Assembly: GCA_910585615.1 (NCBI GenBank)
Contig: CAJUFO010000004.1
Location: 62,001 to 126,000 of the forward strand
DNA from: an uncultured Acetatifactor sp.
GTDB lineage: Bacteria; Bacillota; Clostridia; Lachnospirales; Lachnospiraceae
DNA: 64,000 bases
Reading direction: 5' to 3'
Positions within the stretch are counted from its first letter, which is position 1. The number at the start of each line of letters is the position of its first letter. Shown here one piece after another: positions 32,319 to 40,873 of this stretch. Made by a program: the position numbers and the translations under genes. The notes under the pieces are model-generated. The model had not been told where the DNA came from. It did not search any database and saw nothing but the letters and a program-made list of their open reading frames with translations.

Positions 32319-33368
32319 ATGAATATCATCGAAACAGAGAAACTCACAAAGACCTACCGCAGGTTCAAAAAGCCGGAGGGGCTTTCCGGCAGCATCAGGA
32401 GCCTCTGGAAGCGGGAATACGAGGAGAAGGCCGCCGTCCGGGATTTCGACTTTGCCTTACAGGAGGGGGAGTTCATCGGGCTGATCGGGCCGAACGGTGC
32501 CGGGAAGACCACCCTGACGAAGATGCTCACCGGCATCATCGCGCCCACCTCCGGGCGGATCCATGTCATGGGCTTCTACCCCAATGACCTGAAGAACGAG
32601 TTCAAGCGCCAGTATGCCGTGGTCATGGGCCAGAAGAGCCAGCTCTTTTTTGAGCTCACCGCAAACGACACCCTGCGCCTGTTCAAGGAGATCTATGAGC
32701 TGGACGAAAAGCAGTTCCGGGAGACCAGGGCCTATTTCACGGAACTGTTCAATGTCCGGGAGCTGATGGACATGCAGGTGCGCACCCTTTCCCTGGGGGA
32801 GCGGATGAAGATGGAGCTGATGGTGGCGCTGCTGCACAATCCCAGGATCCTCTTCCTGGACGAGCCCTCCATCGGCCTGGACGCCATCGCCTCCAACCAG
32901 ATCCGCAGGTTCCTGAAACAGGTGAACCGGGAGCGGGGAACCTCCATCATCCTCACCTCCCATTACATGGAAGACATCGCAACGCTCTGCGACCGTTCTG
33001 TAGTCATCCATCACGGCTGCAAGGTCTATGACGGCAGGACGGATGCGCTGTTCGCCAGATATCAGAAGAACAAGAAAATCACGGCCACATTCTCCCAGGA
33101 GCTCCCTCCGGCCCAGGGCCCAGCCGCGGAAAATCCCGCTCCCCTGCAGGGACAGGCCGGAGGGCAATCCTCCCGCCAGCTCCCCTGTTGGGAGGTGTTG
33201 GAACGGACGCCCCACAAGCTGACGGTCCTGGTGCCCAAGGAGGAAGCCGGAGCGGCCCTGGCGGCCATCATGCCCTGGGGCCCCACGGACATCTCGGTGG
33301 AGGAGGACGAGATCGGGACTGTGGTGGAGCGGATCTATCAGGAGGGCGCGAAGGGGGTGGCATTATGA
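32319..33368 (+). CDS. ABC-2 exporter ATP-binding protein
   Basis: 349 residues. Walker A GPNGAGKTT, Q-loop near MGQKSQLFF, signature LSLGERMK, Walker B ILFLDEPSIGLD, switch His in LTSHYM, plus a C-terminal extension with a Pro/Gly-rich linker (about 265-300). The N-terminal insert GLSGSIRSLWKREYEEKAAV before the first strand's partner is typical of the ATPases that pair with DUF990/ABC2_membrane_6 permeases. The start overlaps nothing; the stop overlaps the first permease by ATGA. With the two permeases it forms a drug- or lipid-type exporter. Confidence 0.92.
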   Translation: MNIIETEKLTKTYRRFKKPEGLSGSIRSLWKREYEEKAAVRDFDFALQEGEFIGLIGPNGAGKTTLTKMLTGIIAPTSGRIHVMGFYPNDLKNEFKRQYAVVMGQKSQLFFELTANDTLRLFKEIYELDEKQFRETRAYFTELFNVRELMDMQVRTLSLGERMKMELMVALLHNPRILFLDEPSIGLDAIASNQIRRFLKQVNRERGTSIILTSHYMEDIATLCDRSVVIHHGCKVYDGRTDALFARYQKNKKITATFSQELPPAQGPAAENPAPLQGQAGGQSSRQLPCWEVLERTPHKLTVLVPKEEAGAALAAIMPWGPTDISVEEDEIGTVVERIYQEGAKGVAL

Positions 33369-34183
33369 GAGCCGAATTCATATCCGGATACAGGAAATAC
33401 CGGGAAGCCGCGGCAGTGAACCTGAAGGCCCAGCTCGCCTGGCGGGCGGATGTGGTCTTCAACATGCTGTTCACCATATCGAAGATCCTCTTCGCCTACC
33501 TGCTCTGGGGCATCATCTTCCGGCAGAGGGATGCGGTGGCCGGGTTCACCTTCCACGGCATGCTGTCCTATTACATCATCAGCTCCTTCCTGTCCCAGTT
33601 GGAGCTGTCCGGCGGCATCAGCGGAGAGATCTCCGCGCGCATCCGAAACGGCACCTTTTCGAAATATATGGTGCTGCCCATGAACATACAGGGATACTTC
33701 ATCGCCATGGAGGCAGGGGTGGTGGCCTTCTATCTCATTTTTGACTTCCTGGCCGCGGCGGTCTGGGTCTTCCTGTTCCGGATCCGGTTCGCGTTCACCG
33801 GGGAGCCTCTTGTCATGGCCTGCGCGGCGCTGATGGTCCTGCTGGGGCTTCTGTTCATGGTGCAGTTAAATTTCTATCTGGGGATATTGACGTTAAAATA
33901 TCAGGAAATCAGCACTTTCCTGATGATAAAGAACAATCTGGTGGCTCTGGTCACCGGGACGATCGTGCCCCTGGCGCTGTTCCCGGAGACCGTGGTAAAG
34001 CTGATGCGCTGCCTGCCCTTCTACTATGTGACCTATCTTCCCTCCATGCTGCTCACAGGGCGGTGCAGGGAGGAGGCTGCGCCCGGCCTGTTGATCCTGG
34101 CGGCCTGGTGCGGGGCCCTGCAGCTTGTCATCGGGATTACCTGGAAAAAATACAGAAAGAGATACGACGGGGTGGGGATATGA
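33365..34183 (+). CDS. ABC-2 permease (DUF990/ABC2_membrane_6-like), subunit 1
   Basis: 272 residues, six membrane helices, beginning MRAEFISGYRKYREAAAVNLKAQLAWRAD as a short basic amphipathic N-terminus. The ATG is within the ATPase stop (ATGA), so translation is coupled; longer in-frame starts lie inside the ATPase gene. It is probably one half of a heterodimeric channel with the next gene. Confidence 0.87.
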   Translation: MRAEFISGYRKYREAAAVNLKAQLAWRADVVFNMLFTISKILFAYLLWGIIFRQRDAVAGFTFHGMLSYYIISSFLSQLELSGGISGEISARIRNGTFSKYMVLPMNIQGYFIAMEAGVVAFYLIFDFLAAAVWVFLFRIRFAFTGEPLVMACAALMVLLGLLFMVQLNFYLGILTLKYQEISTFLMIKNNLVALVTGTIVPLALFPETVVKLMRCLPFYYVTYLPSMLLTGRCREEAAPGLLILAAWCGALQLVIGITWKKYRKRYDGVGI

Positions 34184-34983
34184 GAAAAAGGATGAAAAAA
34201 AATTTCAGAGTGCTGCGGGAGCTGTTCCGCATCCGTTTCCAACATCTGATGCTGTTCCGGCTGGGGTTCTTCGGGCCGTTTTTCGTGGACGGGAGCCTGT
34301 TCGCCGTGCAGCTCATGGTGTTCGGGGCGGTGTATTCCAATGTGGACCGGATCGGCGCCTGGGGGGAGGGGGAGATGATCCTGTTCATCGGAACCTTCTC
34401 CCTGATCAATGCGGTGGGCATGGCGTTCTACTTTTTCGGTATCCGGCAGGTCCCGGACAAAATCAGGAACGGAGAGCTGGATCTGTATCTGACAAAGCCC
34501 GTGAGCCCGCTGTTACGGCTTACCTTTGAGCAGATCAACCCGGGCTCCCTGCCCCTGATCGCCATGAGCCTGTGCATCATCGGATACGGCGCGCGCAGGG
34601 CGGGGATCGTGCCCCATGCGGAGGACGTCCTGCTGTATCTGGGCTGGCTGGCCGTCATGATTCTGCTGCATTATGATATGATGGTGCTGATCCGGAGCGT
34701 CTGCTTCTACCTGGTGACCAATGCAAAGCTGGAGCAGCTGGAGGACGCGGCGCTGGAGCTGTGCATGAAGCTGCCGGGCATCGCCTTTTACGGCATCTAC
34801 CGGGTCGTCTTCTGCTTCCTCCTGCCCTACGGCCTGATGGCTACTCTGCCGGTGCAGAGCATACTGGGGGAGCTTAGGTGGCAGGCGGCCCTGCAGGGCC
34901 TGGCCGTGGCGGCGGTGTTTACCGGGCTGACGGTCTGCGCGTGGAAGCGGGGGCTGCGGCATTATAACAGCGCCAGCTCTTAG
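34180..34983 (+). CDS. ABC-2 permease (DUF990-like), subunit 2
   Basis: 267 residues, six helices. Contains IRNGELDLYLTKPVSPLLRL, the conserved cytoplasmic loop motif of this permease family (the partner has IRNGTFSKYMVLPMN at the matching place). Start ATGA-overlaps the preceding gene. End of the operon; no clear terminator with a T run follows. Confidence 0.87.
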   Translation: MRKRMKKNFRVLRELFRIRFQHLMLFRLGFFGPFFVDGSLFAVQLMVFGAVYSNVDRIGAWGEGEMILFIGTFSLINAVGMAFYFFGIRQVPDKIRNGELDLYLTKPVSPLLRLTFEQINPGSLPLIAMSLCIIGYGARRAGIVPHAEDVLLYLGWLAVMILLHYDMMVLIRSVCFYLVTNAKLEQLEDAALELCMKLPGIAFYGIYRVVFCFLLPYGLMATLPVQSILGELRWQAALQGLAVAAVFTGLTVCAWKRGLRHYNSASS

Positions 34984-35141
34984 GCCGCCATTTTACTGCA
35001 ACTATATAGTATTTTTTATATGCAACTATGATGCAAAAATGATGTGCTTTTGATGAAATACTTCCGTATGCTATAGGGGAGCCATTGAAAAAAAGTAGTG
35101 AATTTGTCGAAAGCCCTGACCAATATGACCGTTGCCATAGG

Positions 35142-35182
35142 CCGGCCGGATCCTGTCCCTGTGGGGCGGGAGATCCGGCCGG
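35142..35182 (+). promoter_or_regulatory. Strong hairpin just before the MBOAT ribosome site
   Basis: CCGGCCGGATC (35142-35152) pairs perfectly with GATCCGGCCGG (35172-35182); the Shine-Dalgarno AAGGAGG is at 35190-35196. A TTGATG-16-TATAGG promoter candidate lies at 35050-35077. The hairpin may modulate translation or mRNA stability. Confidence 0.5.
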
Positions 35183-35205
35183 GCCGCGTAAGGAGGTGCG
35201 CCGCA

Positions 35206-36540
35206 GTGGGATTGTCCGACCTGAATTTCATATTCCGCTTCCTCCCCGCGTTTCTGCTGGTGTATTTCCTGTGCCCGGCAAAGTACCGCAATGCCGTCCT
35301 CTTCGGAGGCAGCATCGTCTTCTGCGGCTTTTGCAGCCTCCCGGGCGCAGCAATCCTGCTGGGCTCCGTGGCCGTGAACTATGTGCTGACCCGCATCCTG
35401 GACTGCCGGAAGTCCCCTGGCTGGCGCAAAGGCTGGCTGGCGGCGGCCGTGCTGTTCCATGTGGGCGTCCTGGGGTATTTCAAGTATATGGCCCCCTCCC
35501 TTCCGCCGGGCATCAGTTTCTATACCTTTACCTTGCTGACCGCGGCCATAGACGTGTACCGCCGGGCGGAGCGGCCTCCCAGAAGCTTTCTGGAGCTGGG
35601 GGCCTTTGCGGCCATGTTCCCCAAGCTGCTGTCCGGCCCCATCACCGCGTACCATGACACCATCGAGCAGGTGCGCAGACGCAAAATCACCGCCAAAGGC
35701 GTGGAGTACGGCCTGTCGTTAATGATCGTAGGCCTGGCCTTCAAAGTCATCATCGCGGACACTGTGGGCATCCTCTGGCACGACATCCGGACCGTGGGCT
35801 TCGAGAGCATCTCCACGCCCCTGGCCTGGATGGGCGCAGCGGCATACTCGGTGCAGCTCCTGTTCGACTTCCAGGGGTACAGCCTGATGGCCGTGGGATT
35901 GGGCAGCATGCTGGGCTTCCGGCTCCCCCGGAACTTCGACCATCCCTACCGCTCTCTGAGCGTCAGCGAGTATTACCGCAGATGGCATATGTCGCTGGGG
36001 CGGTGGTTTCGGGACTACCTGTACATCCCCCTGGGGGGAAGCAGGAGAGGCGCGGCGCGGACGGTGTGCAATCTGCTGATCGTATGGCTGGCCACGGGCA
36101 TCTGGCATGGCGTGACACTGAATTTCCTTATCTGGGGGCTGGCGCTGGGGTTCTTCATCGTCATGGAAAAGCTCTGGCTGGGGAAGCTCCTGAATGGCCA
36201 CCCGGTGGTGGGGCATCTGTATGTATGGTTCCTGATTCCGCTGACCTGGGTGGTGTTCGCCGTCACGGATCTGGGGAGCCTGGGGATTTATTTTACGCGG
36301 CTGTTTCCCTTCCGGGGCGGCGGCATCGCGGTGAACCCGAGGGACTGGATCATCCACGGGAAAAACTACCTGGGCTTCTTCCTGGCGGCGCTGGCAGTGT
36401 CCTGCCCCCTGGCGGATTCTGTCTGGAAGCGGTTCTGGAACACCCTGGGGGCAAAAGTCCTGCTGTTCGCCCTGTTCTGGGTATGCGTCTACCGAATCGT
36501 CACCGGACTGCATAACCCTTTCCTGTATCTGGGGTTCTGA
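35206..36540 (+). CDS. MBOAT-family O-acyltransferase (DltB/AlgI-like)
   Basis: 444 residues from GTG 35206, chosen because AAGGAGG lies nine bases upstream; an ATG at 35098 would place the hairpin and ribosome site inside the gene. Polytopic, with FDFQGYSLMAVGLGSMLGF, NFDHPYRSLSVSEYYRRWHMSLGRW, RDYLYIPLGGSR and the active-site His in GIWHGVTLNF, as in AlgI/PatA. It passes acetyl groups across the membrane for transfer to a surface polymer. The SGNH-type protein encoded 230 bases downstream is the natural partner. Confidence 0.92.
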   Translation: MGLSDLNFIFRFLPAFLLVYFLCPAKYRNAVLFGGSIVFCGFCSLPGAAILLGSVAVNYVLTRILDCRKSPGWRKGWLAAAVLFHVGVLGYFKYMAPSLPPGISFYTFTLLTAAIDVYRRAERPPRSFLELGAFAAMFPKLLSGPITAYHDTIEQVRRRKITAKGVEYGLSLMIVGLAFKVIIADTVGILWHDIRTVGFESISTPLAWMGAAAYSVQLLFDFQGYSLMAVGLGSMLGFRLPRNFDHPYRSLSVSEYYRRWHMSLGRWFRDYLYIPLGGSRRGAARTVCNLLIVWLATGIWHGVTLNFLIWGLALGFFIVMEKLWLGKLLNGHPVVGHLYVWFLIPLTWVVFAVTDLGSLGIYFTRLFPFRGGGIAVNPRDWIIHGKNYLGFFLAALAVSCPLADSVWKRFWNTLGAKVLLFALFWVCVYRIVTGLHNPFLYLGF

Positions 36541-36609
36541 GGAAGCTACATATAGTCCTGACAAGAGTAACCGTCCGCGCCTTTTAGAAGTTCGAGAGAT
36601 CATGTATTT

Positions 36610-36709
36610 ATACCGCTTAACGATTTCACTTGCCGTGAAACCGGACTGCATAACGCTGACTGATTCATTCGCATGATTACATTAGGCAGCATTCAGCGTT
36701 ATGCAGTAT
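36610..36709. repeat. 100-bp palindromic repeat, right copy (inverted)
   Basis: Inverted copy of 31826-31925 with about seven differences in 100 bases and the same terminal and internal inverted repeats. It lies between the MBOAT and SGNH genes; the SGNH frame's most upstream ATG (36701) falls inside the repeat and is not a real start. Confidence 0.85.
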
Positions 36710-36769
36710 AAGATGAAACGGCAGTATATTTGGAAGCAGCGCCCTGGAACCGGGCATAGGAGTAGACAT

Positions 36770-38086
36770 ATGAGGACACGAAAGCATACCACACCGTTGT
36801 TATCCGCCCTGGCAGCCAGCATGCTGTGTGCCAGCCTTACAGCCGCCGTCAGCGCACATGGCGTTTTTGAAAAATATGATACGGACGGCTGGGGACAGCC
36901 CATCATCTCCGTGCTGATGCAGGGCCTGGCCCATCGGGATTCGTTCTGGGAGCCCGGGGGCGCAGATGCCCAGGATAATTCCCTCCTGCTTGCCTCCAGC
37001 CAGTCCAATACCGGGGAAATCCCCGATGTCCTTGCGGGCCAGCGGGAAGCGGCTATCTCTGGCAGCGTCTCCGGCAGGCAGCAGGACGCAGGGGCTGCCG
37101 GTTCGGTCAATGGTTCCGGCGGCTCTGGCAACCAGCAGAGCCCGGAAGCAGTCGGCTCCGGAGGACAGCCGGGCGCAGGGGCTGCCGGTTCGGCCAATGG
37201 TTCCGGCGGCTCTGGCAACCAGCAGAGCCCGGAAGCAGTCGGCTCCGGAGGACAGCCGGGCGCAGGAGCTGCCGGTTCAGCCAATCCCTCCGGTACTGCC
37301 GTCCCACAGCAGGATTCAGCCCCCACCGGTTCAGGAAACAATGCCGCCAGCAATCCAGGCAGTCCTCAGCACACCGACGCGGCTGTGCCCGGAGGCAGTT
37401 CCCACGATGCGGGCTCCGTGGTTCCGGACACAACCCCCGGCGCAGAGCAGAACCCTGATGCCGCAGCCCAGGCAGAGCCAATGCAATATGCCTTCACGGA
37501 AGTGCCCCGGGAGTACTTTGACGATGCCCTGTTCATCGGCGACTCCCGGGTCACCGGGGTGGAGCTTTATTCCGGCTGGGACAATCTGACCTACTACGCC
37601 GAGGGCGGCATGACCGTCTACAGCATGTTCCAGTCCAAGACCGCCCAGGTAGAAGGCCAGACCCTTACCATAGAAGAGGCCCTCCGGAAACGCTCCTTCG
37701 GGAAAATCTATCTGGAAATCGGCATCAACGAGATGGGCACAGGCACTGTGGATTCCTTTATGGAAGCCTATGAGGCCGCCGTGGATTATCTGCGGGAGCT
37801 GCAGCCGGACGCCATCCTCTACGTCTGCGGCATCATGTACGTGGAGCAGAGCAAATCGGAATCCGACCCGATCTTCAACAACCCGGCCATCCAGGAGCGC
37901 AACGACCGCATCGCCGCCCTGGCTGATGGGGAAAATATCTTCTACCTGGACATCAACGAGGTGGTGACGGACGAGACCGGGAACCTGAACCCGGACTACA
38001 CCTGGGACGAGGTGCATCTCCTGGGCAAATATGACGTCATCTGGCTGGAGTATTTTTCCAGCCACGGCATCGTGAAGGATTCGTAG
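36770..38086 (+). CDS. Secreted SGNH-type esterase/acetyltransferase with low-complexity linker
   Basis: 438 residues from ATG 36770 (TAGGAG seven bases upstream). Signal peptide ending near AAVSAHG, a Gly/Ser/Ala/Gln-rich linker from about 85 to 235 with a tandem repeat, then an SGNH domain: block I FIGDSRVTG with nucleophile Ser, block III EIGINEMG and block V DEVHL with Asp/His. Following an MBOAT gene, it probably completes O-acetylation of an extracellular polymer, like AlgX/PatB-type partners. Inference: the linker spans the wall so that the domain reaches its substrate. Confidence 0.85.
   Translation: MRTRKHTTPLLSALAASMLCASLTAAVSAHGVFEKYDTDGWGQPIISVLMQGLAHRDSFWEPGGADAQDNSLLLASSQSNTGEIPDVLAGQREAAISGSVSGRQQDAGAAGSVNGSGGSGNQQSPEAVGSGGQPGAGAAGSANGSGGSGNQQSPEAVGSGGQPGAGAAGSANPSGTAVPQQDSAPTGSGNNAASNPGSPQHTDAAVPGGSSHDAGSVVPDTTPGAEQNPDAAAQAEPMQYAFTEVPREYFDDALFIGDSRVTGVELYSGWDNLTYYAEGGMTVYSMFQSKTAQVEGQTLTIEEALRKRSFGKIYLEIGINEMGTGTVDSFMEAYEAAVDYLRELQPDAILYVCGIMYVEQSKSESDPIFNNPAIQERNDRIAALADGENIFYLDINEVVTDETGNLNPDYTWDEVHLLGKYDVIWLEYFSSHGIVKDS
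37088..37290 (+). repeat. 87-bp in-frame tandem repeat in the SGNH gene
   Basis: Units at 37088-37174 and 37175-37261 are nearly identical and a partial third follows to about 37290. Each encodes 29 residues containing NGSGGSGNQQSPEAVGSGGQ. Such repeats change copy number readily, altering linker length without a frameshift. Confidence 0.85.
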
Positions 38087-38102
38087 GTATACAAAAGCCT
38101 TT

Positions 38103-38315
38103 AATCGGATAGGGGGATGATCAGTTCCCCTTCCACACCATCTGGCATACCGTCCAGTACCAAGGCCACCGCCCTTCGGCAGTCTGCCATCTCATGTACC
38201 TTCCTTCAGCCCTCTTAAACCTCACGGCGAGAACTTTGGTGTTCGGCTGTATCCTTCCCACTGCCGGGCGGATTCGGGACTTTCACCCTTTAGAACGTGC
38301 CCTCGCCGGGTGCAC
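38103..38315 (-). mobile_element. 5' fragment of a group II intron
   Basis: Read leftwards from 38315: GTGCACCCGGCGAGGGCACG, then GGGTGAAAGTCCCGA and later CTGAAGGAAGG. These are hallmarks of the start (domain I) of bacterial group II introns. Only about 210 bases remain; there is no reverse transcriptase gene and no domain V. The 5' end directly follows the T tract of the terminator at 38317-38357, the favoured landing place of class C introns. The class is inference from that position. Confidence 0.65.
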
Positions 38316-38316
38316 C

Positions 38317-38357
38317 AAAAAAGCCAGCCAGATATCTTTCCATAGCATCTGGCCGGC
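38317..38357 (-). terminator. Intrinsic terminator used as intron landing site
   Basis: On the minus strand GCCGGCCAGAT (38357-38347) pairs with ATCTGGCTGGC (38333-38323), followed by six T (38322-38317). It lies 50 bases past the Rpn remnant's stop. Confidence 0.85.
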
Positions 38358-38406
38358 TTTCCTTCTGTTTCATCCCCATATCATAACTGCGCCCCAAAAT
38401 ATACGC

Positions 38407-39156
38407 TTATCCGATAAACGGTTGAAGCGCTTTCCTGTCCCCCTCGGAAACTTCCAGCATATCCATGGAATGCTCAGCAGACCATCCTGCCTTTTCCATC
38501 AGGTTCTGGATGTTTTTCAGCAAAGTGGAAATCCGGTTTTTCTCCGCTGCAGCGCGCTCCGCCTCTACTGCTTTCCCCGCTGCAATGCGTTCCTTCTCCG
38601 CTGCCCTCCGTTTCATTTCCTCCAGAGCCAAACACACATCAATCACCTCCCTGCCCTTTTCCATCTCCAGATTTGCGCCTACACAGGCGTTCAGCACGTC
38701 AACTTCGGTCCGCCCCAGGTGCCGGAACCCTTCGTCTGCCTCCACGACCTCCCCAAGCCTGTCAGCATCCTGTGAATATTTGATGAAGGACAGCACTTCT
38801 TTCAGGGATGTCCGGAATTTCCCAAAGTCGCTGTCCTTTATGGACGCCGGGGCGACCAGGTTGATCTTATAGTCCGGCACCAGCGCCAGTATCCTGGCGT
38901 CCTGCTCCCCGAACATCTCATGGATGGACATCGGCCCGTCCCATTCCTCGGCATTGAAGCAGACCACAAGGGTCACTACAGGCAGGAGCCTGTCCTGCTT
39001 CATGAACCCTGACAGGTACTCATCCCCATCGGCTCCCCTGTAATCGCCTGAACGCTTATGGGAAGCCGCGGCAATGGATACCTGCTTCGCATACTGGAGG
39101 GCATCATATACCATATTCTTTACCGGCATCGCATAGTGGATGGCACCATCCTTATA
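38407..39156 (-). pseudogene. N-terminally truncated Rpn-type nuclease/transposase gene
   Basis: The frame starts abruptly with YKDGAIHYAMPVKNMVYDAL, an internal motif of Rpn (recombination-promoting nuclease, PD-(D/E)XK) proteins, directly after the stop codon of the upstream AraC gene and in the same frame. It continues with LLPVVTLVVCFNAEEWDGP, RILALVPDYKINLV and a charged Lys/Glu/Ala coiled coil to the C-terminus. About 60-70 N-terminal residues, including part of the nuclease core, are missing. An ATG at 39129 could restart translation but lacks a good ribosome site. Probably inactive. Confidence 0.7.
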
Positions 39157-40677
39157 TTACCTGTCAGCCGCCAGATACGGAAACGGCACCTTCACCTCCT
39201 CCGCGATATAGGCCAGCGCGCCGCCATATTCGCCGAGCTCCCCGGCCCGGACGGCCAGCTCCTCATACGCCGCCTGCAGAAGCCGGAGGATTTCCCCTGG
39301 CCCGGTCTCCCCGGCGGCATTGCCGCACAGCTCCACCGCCTTCGCCATCCTGTCGCAGACACCTTCCAGCGCGGCTCTTTGGGGCTCCTCCAGAAGCGTC
39401 CCCAGCTTCTGGATCTCCCCCTTCAGCCAGAACAGCAGCATGCCCTCCTGCATGGCCAGGTCGCTGTACAGTTTCACCGGCCCCCTTTCCGGGGAGCCCT
39501 CCTGCGTTCCTTCAGATTCCCCCTCAGGCTTCCATTCCACCTCCCGGGACAGGCTCTGCAGGAACTCCACGCAATCGTCCAGCCGGTTCTGGAATTCCTG
39601 TATTCCGTCGAACAGAGGCTTGTGGGAGGGCTGCCGCAGCACGTCCATCTGGGCGGCAAAGGCGATGGTGTCCATCCGGAACCGGAAATCCTCCAGCGCC
39701 GTGACCGTCACCTCTTCCAGGGGCATATCCGACAGCCGCCGGGCAATCTCCGCAATCTCGTCGGCGATATAGCCGTAGGGCAGCCCGGGATCTCGCAGCT
39801 TCCCCGCAGCGGCGCGCCCGGCCTCCGCTGCGGCACGGATGCGCTGCGCCCCGTTTCGGCGCATGTCCTGGAGAATCAGCCCCGCCAGCTCCTGCAGGAA
39901 ATCCGCCACCTTCCCCGCCTTCAGCCGGGCATGCTCCGCCAGGCGGCTGTACTTTAGGCATATATGTTGGTATGCCTGCCGCTGCCCTTCCCTGGCCCGG
40001 GCGATCATCAGCCCTGTCTGAAAGGCGGTGACGCCGGCGGCAAAGGCCGCGTCCTCCATGGCCTTGACAATCCGGAACCGGGCCCATATCCCGTCCGGGC
40101 ACCGGCCCAGGGCAGTGACCTGCTCCAGCGTTTTCGACAGCCCATCGGCCAGCTCCTGTGCCCTGCCTGCGGTGAAGTCCCAGAACTCCTCGTAGAACAG
40201 GGCCTCCGTCCCTGCCCCCATGTTCTTCCTGGTGTAGTCCGCCGTCTCCCTGGCCTCCACGATGAGCCCGTTCAGTTCTCGGATGATTTCGTCTGTGGTC
40301 TTTGAATACATCATAGCGCTTCTCTCCTTTTCCATTTCGCGCGGTCTCGCAGGCAGACGGTACTTCCGGTATTCCGCGGGCGTCACCCCCATGCAGGACT
40401 TGAAGCTGCGGGTGAAGCCCTCATGGGAATCGTAACCGTATCTCAATGCAATCTCCAGCACAGTGCTGTCCGTATCCGCCAGTTCCCCGGCGGCCAGAGC
40501 CAGCTTCCTCCTGGTCACGTACCCCATGACGCTGTCCCCCACTGCCTCCCGGAACATGCGCTGGTAATGGTATTTGGAGAAATGGACTCCCCAGGCCAGG
40601 GCCTCCACGGTGAGCTTCTCCCGGATCCTTTCCTCAATCATGTTCAGGGAACGGAATATGGGTGTCCTGTCATGCAT
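39157..40677 (-). CDS. AraC-family regulator with large helical C-terminal region
   Basis: 506 residues. The DNA-binding domain is N-terminal (about 1-105; TVEALAWGVHFSKYHYQRMF and EIALRYGYDSHEGFTRSF), as in the SoxS/MarA/Rob group. The remaining 400 residues are Ala/Glu-rich helices without a GyrI-like domain, and I do not recognise them. Start 40677 follows AAGGCGAGGAT. Its stop is followed without a gap by the Rpn remnant in the same frame, so the original 3' end may have been altered by that rearrangement. Target unknown. Confidence 0.8.
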   Translation of the reverse strand: MHDRTPIFRSLNMIEERIREKLTVEALAWGVHFSKYHYQRMFREAVGDSVMGYVTRRKLALAAGELADTDSTVLEIALRYGYDSHEGFTRSFKSCMGVTPAEYRKYRLPARPREMEKERSAMMYSKTTDEIIRELNGLIVEARETADYTRKNMGAGTEALFYEEFWDFTAGRAQELADGLSKTLEQVTALGRCPDGIWARFRIVKAMEDAAFAAGVTAFQTGLMIARAREGQRQAYQHICLKYSRLAEHARLKAGKVADFLQELAGLILQDMRRNGAQRIRAAAEAGRAAAGKLRDPGLPYGYIADEIAEIARRLSDMPLEEVTVTALEDFRFRMDTIAFAAQMDVLRQPSHKPLFDGIQEFQNRLDDCVEFLQSLSREVEWKPEGESEGTQEGSPERGPVKLYSDLAMQEGMLLFWLKGEIQKLGTLLEEPQRAALEGVCDRMAKAVELCGNAAGETGPGEILRLLQAAYEELAVRAGELGEYGGALAYIAEEVKVPFPYLAADR

Positions 40678-40873
40678 ATCCTCGCCTTTCTGCCGCTTTC
40701 GCGCCTCCGGCCAAAGCCGTGAAATCCTTGCGCCAATCCGGTGGACGGCACTCCGGGGATCCCGGGCCTTGGCTGTGTGTCATTACAATCACAGGATACA
40801 CCGCCCGTTGCCTTTTTTCTTGACCGAAAGTGCTGTCCCGGGGAAATCATGGCCGGAGAAACGGAAAGTCCAC

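Noticed and set aside
36701..36769. Longer start for the SGNH gene at ATG 36701
   Set aside because: The ATG lies in the 100-bp repeat and has no ribosome site; ATG 36770 has TAGGAG and begins a proper signal peptide.
37088..37290. CRISPR-like array
   Set aside because: Contiguous 87-bp coding tandem repeats without spacers; no cas genes in the window.
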